Source: JADLEX01 sp964586775 | GTDB taxonomy: Bacteria > Lernaellota > Lernaellaia > JACKCT01 | Reading direction: 5' to 3' | Assembly: GCA_964586775.1 (NCBI GenBank) | Contig: CAZPJD010000282.1 | Span: forward strand, 1-25,454 | Length of the DNA stretch: 25,454 nt | In this document: positions 6,975-17,720 of the stretch, piece by piece | How the letters are laid out: each line of letters starts with the position of its first letter | How positions within the stretch are numbered: the stretch's first letter is position 1 | Translations under genes and position numbers: made by a program | Notes under the pieces: generated by a model | Told to the model about the DNA's origin: nothing | Seen by the model: the letters and a program-made list of their open reading frames with translations, nothing else | Database searches by the model: none

Positions 6975-8237
6975 CTACTTCGCGGATTCGCGGAAAACTT
7001 CCAGCGCCAGCGCCAGCGCCTCCTCACGCGTTTCCACCGTCCCCGCGATACGCTCCCGCGTGATCGCCGCGAGTGCGCGCCCGATCCCCGGCCCCGGTGA
7101 TACGCCGAGCTCCGTCATCAAATCGTTCCCGGTCACCAGCGGCGAAGCGAGCACGGGCTCGACGATCTCTCTGTACCGAGTCCGAAGCCACGTGACCCAC
7201 TCGTCCGTCGCGGTCTCGCCGCGCGCTCGGCGAGACGCCGCGTCGAGCCGCGCCACGGCGAGCCACGCCTCGCCCGTCGCGAGTGCGTAGTCGGCCAGCG
7301 CGCGACGTGCATCAGCGCCGCCGTCGACGTCGTCGCGCATTCGGGCGGGCGCGTCGCGATGCGCGAGGATCATGTCCACCGCCCGCCGGACGCTTTTCGG
7401 CGCATGGAGGCCGTCCGCGATCACCGACGTGCCCCGGTTGTGGTCGAGGGCGGCGAGTTTCAGCGTCACGGCGTCGTCGAAAACGCCGCTCGGTTCGCCG
7501 TGGATCGACGGATCGCCATCGAGCGCTTCGACGATTTGCACCGCGGTGTCGAACTCGAGATCAGCGAGGAAAAACACCTCGGCAAGAACGCCGTCGTCGA
7601 ACGCCATGCGCAGCGCCCGCGCCGAACGCGGCGTCGCCAGCAACCGTCGCGTCTCTTCCCAGATGCGTTCGTGGGCGATTTCGTCAAGCCCAACGGCGAC
7701 GCGCGAGCACCATGTTCGCGTTTCGGGATCGACACCGAAGTCGAGCTGGGCCGCGAATCGGTACACGCGCAGCGCGCGCAGCGGATCGGCCTCGAAACTC
7801 GCGAGCGAGGTCCCGCGAACCACGCGCGCGTCGAGATCGGCGAGACCGCCCGTCGCGTCGATCACCGCGCCGTCGCCGCCGAGCAAAGCCGCCAGCGCGT
7901 TGATCGTCAGATCCCGCGCGTGCAAATCGCCGGTTAGCGTTGCTTCGCGCAGCGCCGTCAGGTCGTACTCGATGCCGCCGTGCACCACGCGATAGGTCGG
8001 CGGGTCGTCGTACATGTGTACTACCGTCGCCCGCGCCGCGCGCCCCACCGCCTTCGCGATCGCGCCGGGATCGCCGTTGGTGACGAGATCCGCGTCCTTG
8101 GTGGCGCGCCCGAGCAGCGCGTCGCGCACCACGCCGCCCACGAGCCATACGTGCGCGTTCGCGTCGCGAGCTGCGTCTTGAAACGCGGCCAGAAGCGGAA
8201 ATCGCGCGAGCGCTGCGGCAAGGTCGATGGTGCCCAT
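6975..8237 (-). CDS. cca: CCA tRNA nucleotidyltransferase / poly(A) polymerase family protein
   Basis: The product is a 420-residue class II nucleotidyltransferase, the family that adds or repairs the 3' CCA end of tRNAs (or adds poly(A) tails). The head domain has LVGGVVRDALLG (G34-G35, R38-D39), the metal-binding pair D48/D50 in KDADLV, a third acidic site D92 in IEYDLTALRE and RDLTINAL (108-115). The neck shows DPLRALRVYRFAAQLDF and ERIWEETRRLL, conserved in CCA enzymes. No C-terminal HD phosphohydrolase motif is evident. The ATG at 8237 lies 11 nt after the SDR stop codon, so the two form an operon. No strong Shine-Dalgarno is visible, consistent with translational coupling. CCA-adding and poly(A) activity cannot be told apart by eye. 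Confidence 0.88.
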   Translation of the reverse strand: MGTIDLAAALARFPLLAAFQDAARDANAHVWLVGGVVRDALLGRATKDADLVTNGDPGAIAKAVGRAARATVVHMYDDPPTYRVVHGGIEYDLTALREATLTGDLHARDLTINALAALLGGDGAVIDATGGLADLDARVVRGTSLASFEADPLRALRVYRFAAQLDFGVDPETRTWCSRVAVGLDEIAHERIWEETRRLLATPRSARALRMAFDDGVLAEVFFLADLEFDTAVQIVEALDGDPSIHGEPSGVFDDAVTLKLAALDHNRGTSVIADGLHAPKSVRRAVDMILAHRDAPARMRDDVDGGADARRALADYALATGEAWLAVARLDAASRRARGETATDEWVTWLRTRYREIVEPVLASPLVTGNDLMTELGVSPGPGIGRALAAITRERIAGTVETREEALALALEVFRESAK

Positions 8238-8248
8238 GTCGATCCGGC

Positions 8249-9040
8249 TTAGAACAGCGCGCGAGCCGCGCCGCCGTCCACGGCGATGCTCGTGCCCGTG
8301 ATGAACGACGCGCGATCCGACACGAGAAATGCGACGAGCCCCGACACCTCCTCAGGCGTCGCCATGCGCCCCGCGGGAGTGTCGCGGATCAGCCGCGCCG
8401 CCGCGCCGTCGCCCTCGGGTTTCATGTCGATCGCCACGTCGCCGCCCAGCAGCTCGCGCATGCGGTCGGTCAGCACAATGCCGGGGCAGACGTTGTTGAC
8501 CGTCACCCCGCGCGCGGCGACCTCGGTGGCGACGGTCTTCGCGAATCCGATCAGGCCGGTGCGCGCGGTGTTGCTCAGGATGAGCCCGATCACCGGTTGC
8601 TTCACGGCGATCGACGTGATGTTCACGATGCGCCCCCAGCCGCGCTGGGTCATGCCGGGCAGGGCGAGGTGCGTCATGTCGATGGCCGAGAGCATCGAGA
8701 GTTCCACCGCGCTTCGATACGCGTCGAGGTCGAACTGCGTCCATGACCCCGGCGGCGGCCCGCCCGCGTTGTTGACCAGAATGTCCACGCCGCCAAACCT
8801 TCGAATCGCCGCGTCGAACAAGCGCCGGCGATCATCGGCGCTGGTCATGTCGGCGATGACCGACTCGACCTCGACGCCGAGCGCGCGGGCCTCGTCGGCG
8901 GTTTGCGCGAGCCGCGCTTCGCCGCGCGCGCAGATCACCAGATTCGCGCCCTCGGCGGCGAACTCCAGCGCGCACGCCCGGCCCATGCCTTTGCTCGCCG
9001 CGCACACGAGCGCGGTCTTTCCCTGTAGACGCAGATCCAT
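8249..9040 (-). CDS. Divergent short-chain dehydrogenase/reductase without the catalytic Tyr/Lys
   Basis: The product is 263 residues with a complete Rossmann SDR outline: a cofactor loop AASKGMG (14-20, normally TGxxxGxG), VNNAGG (89-94), the catalytic-type Ser143 in IVNITS, and the C-terminal FITGTSIAVDGG. Where SDRs carry YxxxK, this protein has SNTAR (156-160): Ser replaces the catalytic Tyr and Arg the Lys. The frame is intact on both sides, so this is not a frameshift. A known subgroup annotated as beta-ketoacyl-ACP-reductase-like lacks a perfect cofactor motif and tetrad in the same way. The reaction, if any, is therefore uncertain. The start at ATG 9040 matches the family N-terminus (MDLRLQGKTALV). 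The gene is first in an operon with cca and divergent from the SUF operon. Confidence 0.85.
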   Translation of the reverse strand: MDLRLQGKTALVCAASKGMGRACALEFAAEGANLVICARGEARLAQTADEARALGVEVESVIADMTSADDRRRLFDAAIRRFGGVDILVNNAGGPPPGSWTQFDLDAYRSAVELSMLSAIDMTHLALPGMTQRGWGRIVNITSIAVKQPVIGLILSNTARTGLIGFAKTVATEVAARGVTVNNVCPGIVLTDRMRELLGGDVAIDMKPEGDGAAARLIRDTPAGRMATPEEVSGLVAFLVSDRASFITGTSIAVDGGAARALF

Positions 9041-9133
9041 GTCGCGCTCCCGAACTGAACGACGCACGATACCGCATTTTCGTGCGGCGCGGCACTCGCG
9101 CGCGGGGCCTGACGCGGCGCATAGAAATTTCCG

Positions 9134-9162
9134 TTGACAACAGGGCCGGACGGGACTAAATA
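9134..9162 (+). promoter_or_regulatory. Predicted promoter of the SUF operon
   Basis: TTGACA (9134-9139) and TAAATA (9157-9162) are separated by 17 nt. The Rrf2 regulator starts about 60 nt downstream, and the operator at 9174-9188 follows immediately after the -10 region. Confidence 0.6.
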
Positions 9163-9173
9163 TCGGCCATATC

Positions 9174-9188
9174 GGACTAAAACAGTCC
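9174..9188. promoter_or_regulatory. IscR/Rrf2 type-1-like operator
   Basis: GGACTAAAACAGTCC is an inverted repeat (GGACT/AGTCC) with an AT-rich centre. Its core GACT-AAAAC-AGTC fits exactly the GACT-RWWWY-AGTC core of E. coli type-1 IscR sites. It overlaps the expected transcription start, so the holo-regulator would repress its own operon. Confidence 0.7.
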
Positions 9189-9223
9189 TGTTTTGGTCCA
9201 CGACGCGGCTTGGGCAACGCCAA

Positions 9224-9712
9224 ATGCTGAGAATCACACGACAAACCGATTACGGGATCGTCCTGCTCACGCAGTACGTGGGCCGGGCGCCCGGCGCGAG
9301 CTTCGCCGCCAAGGACTTGGCCTCGCTCACGCGACTGCCGGTGCCCATGGTCAGCAAAATCCTGAAATTGCTGGCGAAAGACGGATTGCTGGAGTCGCAG
9401 CGCGGGGCCAAGGGCGGCTACAGCCTCGCGGTTCCGCCGACGAATATCAGCGTGGCGCGGGTGATTGCGGCGCTCGAAGGTCCGATCTCGATGACGCACT
9501 GCGTCTCGGTGGACGACCGGGGGCGCGAGACCGAATGCGAAAACACGGAGCACTGCCCCGTGCGTCCCAACTGGCAGCGCATCAATCAGGTGGTGCAGGA
9601 CGCGCTGGCGCGGGTGACGATCGCCGAGATGGTGTCGGACCCGGCGAACTGCGGGCCGACGGCGAACTTTTTGAAAGCCCTGGAGCAACTGTCCGAGGCG
9701 CACGCCTCGTAA
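9224..9712 (+). CDS. Rrf2-family Fe-S sensing regulator of the SUF operon (IscR/SufR-like)
   Basis: The product has 162 residues. The N-terminal winged helix begins MLRITRQTDYGIVLLTQYV and contains the recognition region VPMVSKILKLLAKDGLLESQ and the wing RGAKGGYSLA. Three cysteines, C93, C105 and C111 (THC...TEC...EHCPVR), have the spacing expected for ligating a [2Fe-2S] cluster as in IscR. It is the first gene of the SUF operon, 57 nt upstream of sufB, and its promoter carries a type-1 IscR-like palindrome. The likely logic is repression when clusters are plentiful and relief under iron starvation or oxidative stress. The start ATG 9224 matches the family N-terminus; no clear Shine-Dalgarno precedes it. 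Confidence 0.9.
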   Translation: MLRITRQTDYGIVLLTQYVGRAPGASFAAKDLASLTRLPVPMVSKILKLLAKDGLLESQRGAKGGYSLAVPPTNISVARVIAALEGPISMTHCVSVDDRGRETECENTEHCPVRPNWQRINQVVQDALARVTIAEMVSDPANCGPTANFLKALEQLSEAHAS

Positions 9713-9769
9713 ATCGGCGCCAAAGCCATACGCGCGCCAACCGCGCGGAAGAGAGTGCGGGGAGAGACC

Positions 9770-11221
<1,452 letters not shown>

Positions 11222-11238
11222 TCGAATTTCGCACGAAC

Positions 11239-11258
11239 GCGCGCCGAACGCGGCGCGC
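11239..11258 (+). other. Intercistronic stem-loop between sufB and sufC
   Basis: GCGCGCCG (11239-11246) and CGGCGCGC (11251-11258) form a perfect 8-bp stem with an AACG loop, without a T tract. It lies in the largest gap between the core SUF genes apart from the regulator-sufB gap. It could act as an mRNA stabiliser or processing barrier that sets SufB and SufC amounts, but this is inference. Confidence 0.35.
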
Positions 11259-11279
11259 ACGAAGGGGAAGGACGTTTCG

Positions 11280-12044
11280 ATGCTCGAGATCCGGAATCTG
11301 CACGCCGAGGTGGCGGGGCGAAAAATTCTGAAGGGCGTGAACCTGACGGTGAAGCCGGGCGAGGTGCACGCGATCATGGGGCCGAACGGCACGGGCAAGA
11401 GCACGCTCGCGCAGGTGCTGGCCGGGCGCGAGACCTACGCGGTCACCGACGGCGAGGTGCGCTTTCACGGCAGCGACCTGATGGAGCTGTCGACCGAGGA
11501 GCGCGCGCGCGAGGGCCTGTTCATGGCCTTTCAGTATCCCGTCGAGATCCCCGGCGTCTCCACGTCGTATTTCCTCAAGTCCGCGCTCAACGCGGTGCGC
11601 CGCCACAAGGGGCTCGAGGAACTCGACGCTGCGGACTTCCTGGTGCTCGTGAAGGAAAAGATGAAGGCGCTCGACATGGATTCGAGCTTCCTGTCGCGCT
11701 CCGTCAACCAGGGATTCTCCGGCGGCGAGAAGAAGCGCAATGACATCTTCCAGATGAGCGTGCTCGAACCCAGCCTCGCCATTCTCGACGAGACCGATTC
11801 GGGACTCGACATCGACGCGCTGCGCATCGTCGCGGCGGGCGTCAACGCCATGCGCGGCCCCGATCGCGCCATCGTGGTCATCACGCACTACCAGCGACTG
11901 CTCAACTACATCGAGCCCGATGTGGTGCACGTGATGGTGGATGGGCGCATCGCCCGTTCGGGCGGGCCCGAGCTCGCCCACGAGCTGGAAGAAAAGGGTT
12001 ACGCGTGGATCGAAAACGGCGCTTCGGCGTCCGCGGCGTCGTGA
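11280..12044 (+). CDS. sufC: SUF system ATPase SufC
   Basis: The product is a 254-residue ABC-type ATPase that powers conformational change in the SufBC2D scaffold. The Walker A is GPNGTGKST (34-42), the Q-loop is in FMAFQYPVEIPGV, the signature is FSGGEKKR (146-153, the SufC-specific variant) and the Walker B is ILDETDSGLD (168-177), followed by the H-loop in VVITHYQRLL. AAGGA lies 7 nt upstream of the ATG. It has no membrane segment, consistent with a soluble complex. sufD follows after 7 nt. Confidence 0.97.
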   Translation: MLEIRNLHAEVAGRKILKGVNLTVKPGEVHAIMGPNGTGKSTLAQVLAGRETYAVTDGEVRFHGSDLMELSTEERAREGLFMAFQYPVEIPGVSTSYFLKSALNAVRRHKGLEELDAADFLVLVKEKMKALDMDSSFLSRSVNQGFSGGEKKRNDIFQMSVLEPSLAILDETDSGLDIDALRIVAAGVNAMRGPDRAIVVITHYQRLLNYIEPDVVHVMVDGRIARSGGPELAHELEEKGYAWIENGASASAAS

Positions 12045-12051
12045 GGCCGGC

Positions 12052-13373
12052 ATGAACGCGTTCGATCGATTTTCGGATTCGTATCCGCGGCTCAAGGGCC
12101 TCGTCGCCTCGCGCGAGCCCGGATGGGCGCAGAACCGGCGCGACGAGGGCTTCGAGGCGTTCGCGTCGCTCGGGTTCCCGACGAAAAAAATCGAGGAGTG
12201 GCGGCACACGAACGTGGACGCCATCGCCAAATCGGATTTCACGCCGCCCGAGCGCGCGATCGACATCGCCGTACCCGACGCGCTGGTCGAGACGGCGCTG
12301 CTCGGCGGTTTCGAGGCGCACCGGCTCGTGTTCGTGAACGGCCGCTTCTCGGCGGAGCTGTCCGATGCGTCGGCGCTGCCGAGCGGAGTGCGTCTCGTGA
12401 ATCTCGCGTCGGCGATCGACGGCGACGACCCCTTCGTGGCCGAGGCGCTCGGTCGCCTTGTCGATCTGCGTACGGCACCGTTCCCCGCGCTCAACGCGGC
12501 CTTCATGACCGATGGCGCGCTGCTCGCGATCGACGCGGGGGTCACCATCTCGCGGCCCATTCACATCGTCTTCCTGGCGAGCGGCGACGGGGCGGCGGCG
12601 ATCTTCCCGCGCAACCTGATCGTGGCGGGCGAGGGCGCGTCGGCGACCATCGTCGAGAGCTACGAAGGCGTCGGCGACGGGTACTTCACCAACGCGGTGT
12701 CGGAGATCTCCATCGGCGCGGGGGCGAACGTCGATCATTACCGTCTGCAACGCGAAAGCCTCGGCGCGTTTCACACCTCGCTCACGCAGGTCGCGCAGGG
12801 TGAGGGCAGCGTGTACGCCAACCATTCACTCTCGCTCGGCGGGCGGCTCGTGCGCAACGACATCAACGCCATGATGGGCGGGGACCGTGTCGAGACCTAT
12901 CTCAACGGCCTGTTCGTCGCCGACGGAGCGCGCCATGTCGACCATCACACGCAGGTCGATCACGCGCATCCCAACGGCCACAGCAACGAGAAGTACAAAG
13001 GCGTCCTGGGCGGGCGCGCGACGGGCGTGTTTCGCGGGCGCATCCACGTTCACCCCGACGCGCAGAAGACCGACGCCTACCAGAATAACAAGAACCTGCT
13101 GCTCACGCGCGACGCGACCGTGCACACCAAGCCGCAGCTCGAGATCTATGCCGACGACGTGAAGTGCTCGCACGGGGCGACCGTCGGCCAGCTCGACGAA
13201 GAGGCGATCTTCTACCTGCGTTCGCGGGGCGTGGGGCGAAACGACGCCCGGATGATTCTCGTACGCGCGTTCGCGGGCGAAATCCTCGCGAACATCAAGG
13301 TCGCCGCGCTGCGCGAGCGGCTCGAGGAGTCGATGGAAACGTGGATGCCGGTCGATCTCACGGGGGATCGGGC

Positions 13374-13377
<4 letters not shown>
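12052..13377 (+). CDS. sufD: Fe-S cluster scaffold subunit SufD
   Basis: The product has 441 residues and is the SufB paralogue that completes the SufBC2D complex. The N-terminus has FPTKKIEEWRHTNVDAI, typical of SufD, and the beta-helix ends in YADDVKCSHGATVGQLDEEA, in which His374 corresponds to the functional histidine of E. coli SufD (His360), followed by FYLRSRGV. GAGG overlapping the sufC stop codon gives a ribosome site 5 nt before the ATG. The gene overlaps sufS by 4 nt (ATGA), so expression is coupled. Confidence 0.95.
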
Positions 13378-14644
<1,267 letters not shown>

Positions 14645-14645
<1 letters not shown>

Positions 14646-15097
14646 TGTCGGGCTTATCGGACCTGTATCAGGAGATCATTCTCGATCACAACAAGAATCC
14701 CCGGAACTTCCGCGCCATGGCGGACGCGGATCACCGCGCGGACGGGTTCAATCCCCTTTGCGGCGACAAGGTTTCGGTCTTTCTGAAACTCGACGGCGAC
14801 CGCATCGTGGACGTGAGCTTTCAGGGTTCGGGCTGCGCCATTTCGACCGCGTCGGCGTCGCTGGCGACGGCGGCGCTCAAGGGCAAGACCATTGCCGAGG
14901 CCGACGCGCTCTTCGCGGCGTTTCACGGCATGGTGACGTCCGACCCGACCGCCGAAGCCGAAATCGAGGGCCTGGGCAAGCTGGCCGCCTTCGCGGGCGT
15001 GCGCGAGTTTCCCACGCGGATCAAGTGCGCCACGCTGGTGTGGCACACGATCAGGTCCGCGATGAAAAACGAAGCCGACGTCGTCACGACGGAGTGA
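14645..15097 (+). CDS. sufU: Zinc-dependent sulfurtransferase SufU
   Basis: The product has 150 residues. SufU accepts persulfide sulfur from SufS and hands it to the SufBCD scaffold. The zinc ligands expected of SufU are all present: C39 and D41 in NPLCGD, C64 in GSGCAISTASAS and C128 in KCATLVWH. The insertion between the second and third cysteines that separates SufU from IscU is also seen (FHGMVTSDPTAEAE). It overlaps sufS by 1 nt, matching the SufS-SufU pairing of Gram-positive-type SUF systems; no sufE is present in the operon. Confidence 0.94.
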
Positions 15098-15107
15098 GGA
15101 AACGGCC

Positions 15108-15416
15108 ATGATGGATGAACTCAAAGGCAAGATCGTCGAGTCGCTGCGAACCTGCTACGACCCGGAGATTCCAGTCAACATTTATGATCTTGGACTCATC
15201 TACAACATCGACATCGATCCCGGCGGCGTGGTGGATGTGAAGATGACATTGACCTCTCCCGCCTGCCCCGTGGCCGGTACGCTGCCCCCCGAGGTCGAGT
15301 GCAAGGTGCGCGACGTCGATGGCGTCGCCGCGGCCCGCGTCGAGGTCGTGTGGGATCCGCCGTGGGAACCCGCCATGATGACCGAGGCCGCCAAGCTCGA
15401 ACTCAACATGATGTAG
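15108..15416 (+). CDS. sufT: MIP18/DUF59-family Fe-S assembly protein SufT
   Basis: The product is a 102-residue single-domain protein of the MIP18/PaaD-like family, which helps mature or deliver Fe-S clusters under high demand. The hallmark YDPEIPVNIYDLGLIY (residues 17-32) and the conserved cysteine in TSPACPVAG are present. It follows sufU after 10 nt with GAGGAAA upstream, so it belongs to the operon. The C-terminus (VVWDPPWEPAMMTEAAKLEL) is the usual family end. The second of two adjacent Met codons could also start it. Confidence 0.9.
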   Translation: MMDELKGKIVESLRTCYDPEIPVNIYDLGLIYNIDIDPGGVVDVKMTLTSPACPVAGTLPPEVECKVRDVDGVAAARVEVVWDPPWEPAMMTEAAKLELNMM

Positions 15417-15458
15417 GGCGGGGCGAGTGCGGGCACGCCGCCCGCTTGAAATTTCCCG

Positions 15459-16235
15459 ATGACGAAACCAAAATCCGATCCCCCCGGCGCGCGGGTGCGC
15501 CGGGCATGGAACATTGTCCCCGGAGACGGCATGATCATCACGCACACGTCCAAGGTCCGGTCGATCCGGTGGCACACCGACGACATTTTCGAGGTCGCGA
15601 TCGACCGGCTCGATCTGCCGTTTTCGCCGGGTATGGCGATCAGCGTGCTCGGTCCGGACGGCAAGACGGTGCGTTCGTTCAGTTTGTCGTCGGGGACGGC
15701 CGAGCCCGAGTTCCGCTCGCTCATCAGGCTTGTTCCCGGCGGAAAGGTCTCGCCGTGGATCGCCGAGCACAAGCCCGGCGAGGAAATCCAGTTTCGCGGG
15801 CCCTTTGGCATGTTCAAACCCGGCCAGCACAAGACGCCCGACCCGTGGATCTACATCTGCACGGGCACGGGGGTCACGCCGCTCCTCTCCGCGTTTCACA
15901 GCCGGATCGAGAACCCGCCGGTGCAGGTGCTCTACGGCGTGAAGCGCATCGAGGACGCGGTCTACCACCGCGAGCTCGCCGAGTGGTGCGATGTGCGCAT
16001 GGCGATCTCGCGCGAACCGCGTCCCGAGTTCCACCCAGGCCGCGTGACCGACCTGCTGGAAGCCATGCCGCGCACCCCCGACACCTACTACTACCTGTGC
16101 GGGCTCGACGCGATGATGTACGACGTGATCGACTGGCTGCACGACCACTGCGTGGACAAGGAGCACATCAAGACCGAGGTCTTCTTCAAAGCGCCGCGCA
16201 AAAAGCCGGGCGAGGCCGAGGCCGAGATGGCGTGA
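15459..16235 (+). CDS. FAD-dependent ferredoxin-NADP(+) reductase-like oxidoreductase
   Basis: The product has up to 258 residues and a two-domain FNR fold. RSFSLSSG binds FAD (RxYS-type motif), YICTGTGVTPLLS binds the NAD(P) pyrophosphate, and YYYLCGLDAMMYDVIDWL is the C-terminal NAD(P) motif. There is no 2Fe-2S domain. It is the last gene of the SUF operon, 42 nt after sufT, so it may supply reducing equivalents for cluster assembly through a ferredoxin; this role is inferred. The start is uncertain. ATG 15459 has no ribosome site, whereas ATG 15531 has GGAG 5 nt upstream and begins directly at the FNR domain (MIITHTSKVR); the shorter 234-residue form is quite possible. Confidence 0.82.
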   Translation: MTKPKSDPPGARVRRAWNIVPGDGMIITHTSKVRSIRWHTDDIFEVAIDRLDLPFSPGMAISVLGPDGKTVRSFSLSSGTAEPEFRSLIRLVPGGKVSPWIAEHKPGEEIQFRGPFGMFKPGQHKTPDPWIYICTGTGVTPLLSAFHSRIENPPVQVLYGVKRIEDAVYHRELAEWCDVRMAISREPRPEFHPGRVTDLLEAMPRTPDTYYYLCGLDAMMYDVIDWLHDHCVDKEHIKTEVFFKAPRKKPGEAEAEMA

Positions 16236-16313
16236 GTCCGCGCATCCCGATCGGGAATCGCGCCCGCGCGAGCCGCGAATTCCCGCGAAAATCAGTTCGG
16301 TTGTGCGCGTTGG

Positions 16314-16338
16314 CGGCCCCGGTTTCGGGGCCGTTTTT
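16314..16338 (+). terminator. Rho-independent terminator of the SUF operon
   Basis: CGGCCCCG (16314-16321), a GTTT loop, CGGGGCCG (16326-16333) and TTTTT. This is a strong 8-bp GC stem 78 nt after the reductase stop codon, and it is followed within 3 nt by the pnt promoter. Confidence 0.9.
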
Positions 16339-16340
16339 CG

Positions 16341-16369
16341 TTGACATCGAGGGGGGCGTGGTGTAAATC
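16341..16369 (+). promoter_or_regulatory. Predicted promoter of the pnt operon
   Basis: TTGACA (16341-16346), a 17-nt spacer and TAAATC (16364-16369), the -10 preceded by TG. It has the same spacing and -10 flavour as the SUF promoter. The leader to pntAA would be about 185 nt and contains a short reading frame at 16461-16541. Confidence 0.55.
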
Positions 16370-16460
16370 CGGCGGCGCGGCTCCCGCCGCGTCCTTTGAT
16401 TTCCGGTTTTTTTTATCTCGCTTTCCAAGGGGTACGCCAATTCCAGAGGAAACACCCGCC

Positions 16461-16541
16461 ATGCCGGCGATCTTCATCCCAAGAGGAGTGCGTCCGGTGG
16501 AGGTGTTCCGATGGTTTCGCCCGCGTTTTGACGCCATGTGA
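16461..16541 (+). CDS. Possible 26-codon leader peptide upstream of pntAA
   Basis: ATG at 16461 opens a 26-codon frame (MPAIFIPRGVRPVEVFRWF...) that closes 18 nt before the pntAA start. AGAGGA lies 10 nt upstream. It could be a translated leader that influences pntAA expression, or chance. No repeated amino-acid codons suggest classic attenuation. Confidence is low. Confidence 0.2.
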   Translation: MPAIFIPRGVRPVEVFRWFRPRFDAM

Positions 16542-16559
16542 AAAGCTGCGGAGGTGGCA

Positions 16560-17699
16560 ATGAGGCTTTTCGTTGCGAAGGAGACCTGGCCCGGGGAGAC
16601 GCGCGCTCCGATGATTCCGGATTCGGTCAAGCGGCTCGCGGCGGCCGGAGCGGAAATGACGGTCGAGACGCAGCTCGGGGCGACGCTCGGCATCACGGAT
16701 GACGCCTACGTCGGTGCGGGCGCCACGGTGATCGGCAATCGCGCGGAGGGTTTCGGCGCGGCCGATCTGGTGTTGCGCCTGCGTCCGCCGGCGAACGAGG
16801 ACGTCGCCCTGCTCAAGCCCGGCGCCATCCACATCAGCTATCTCGATCCGTTCAATCGGCGCGATCTCGTCGAGGCCTTGGCGGCCCGGAACGTGTCGGC
16901 GATCTGCATGGAACTCGTTCCGCGTTCGACGATTGCGCAGAAGATGGACGCCCTCAGCTCACAGGCGAATCTCGGTGGTTATGTAGCCGTGATCCTCGCC
17001 GCGGAGCGCCTGGCCAAAGTGTTCCCGATGATGACGACGCCCGCGGGCACGCTGCAACCCTCGCGCGTGTTCATCGTGGGCGCGGGCGTGGCGGGTTTGC
17101 AGGCGATCGCCACCGCGCGACGTCTGGGCGCGCGCGTGGAGGCATTCGACACGCGGCCGGAAGTGGCCGAGCAGGTCCAATCTCTCGGCGCGAAGTTCGT
17201 CAAGATCGATCTGGGCGAGACGGGCAGCACCAAGGACGGGTACGCGAAAGCCCTCACGCCGGAGCAGCTCGAGAAGCAGCGGCAGGGCATGGCGAAGGTC
17301 TGCGCCCAGTCCGACGTCGTCATCACCACCGCGCAGGTGTTCGGTCGGCCGGCGCCGCGAATCCTCACGAAGGACATGGTGGCGGGCATGAAGCCCGGCA
17401 GCGTGATCGTGGACATGGCCGTGGAAAGCGGCGGCAACGTGGAGGGTTCGGTCGAGGGCAAGGAGGTGGATGTCAACGGCGTCCGCATCATCGGGCTCGC
17501 CAACCTGCCCGGCCAGGTCGCCGTTCACGCCAGCCAGATGTACGCGAGCAACCTCACCTACATGGTGGAGCAATTCTGGAACAAGGAGAGCAAGGCGTTC
17601 GCGCTCAAGCTGGAGGACGACATCCTCAAGGGCTGCCTCGTGACCCACGAGACGCAGATCCGCAACGCGCTCCTCAAACAGCACTACGGCTTGGCGTAA
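16560..17699 (+). CDS. pntAA: NAD(P) transhydrogenase subunit alpha part 1 (NAD-binding domain I)
   Basis: The product has 379 residues and corresponds to domain I of proton-translocating transhydrogenase, an alanine-dehydrogenase-like soluble domain that binds NAD(H) and exchanges hydride with NADP(H) on domain III. Visible motifs are the N-terminal VAKETWPGETRAPMIPDSVK, the RQD-loop region SSQANLGGYVAVILAAERL, the Rossmann fold VGAGVAGLQAIATARRLGA with FDTRPEVAEQ, and VDMAVESGGNVEGS. The ATG at 16560 has GGAGG 5 nt upstream. The three-gene split (AA, AB, B) is that of Rhodospirillum-type enzymes, not the fused E. coli PntA. pntAB follows after 21 nt. Confidence 0.95.
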   Translation: MRLFVAKETWPGETRAPMIPDSVKRLAAAGAEMTVETQLGATLGITDDAYVGAGATVIGNRAEGFGAADLVLRLRPPANEDVALLKPGAIHISYLDPFNRRDLVEALAARNVSAICMELVPRSTIAQKMDALSSQANLGGYVAVILAAERLAKVFPMMTTPAGTLQPSRVFIVGAGVAGLQAIATARRLGARVEAFDTRPEVAEQVQSLGAKFVKIDLGETGSTKDGYAKALTPEQLEKQRQGMAKVCAQSDVVITTAQVFGRPAPRILTKDMVAGMKPGSVIVDMAVESGGNVEGSVEGKEVDVNGVRIIGLANLPGQVAVHASQMYASNLTYMVEQFWNKESKAFALKLEDDILKGCLVTHETQIRNALLKQHYGLA

Positions 17700-17720
17700 C
17701 GCCGCGCGGGAGACCATCGC

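Noticed and set aside
8561..8575. A possible frameshift or sequencing error explaining the missing YxxxK in the SDR
   Set aside because: The flanking sequence stays in one frame with conserved motifs on both sides (VNITS before, GLIGFAKT after), so the substitution looks genuine.
16341..16541. A 66-codon plus-strand frame over the pnt promoter
   Set aside because: It begins inside the predicted -35/-10 region, has no ribosome site and no recognisable product. Only the short internal frame from 16461 was kept, at low confidence.
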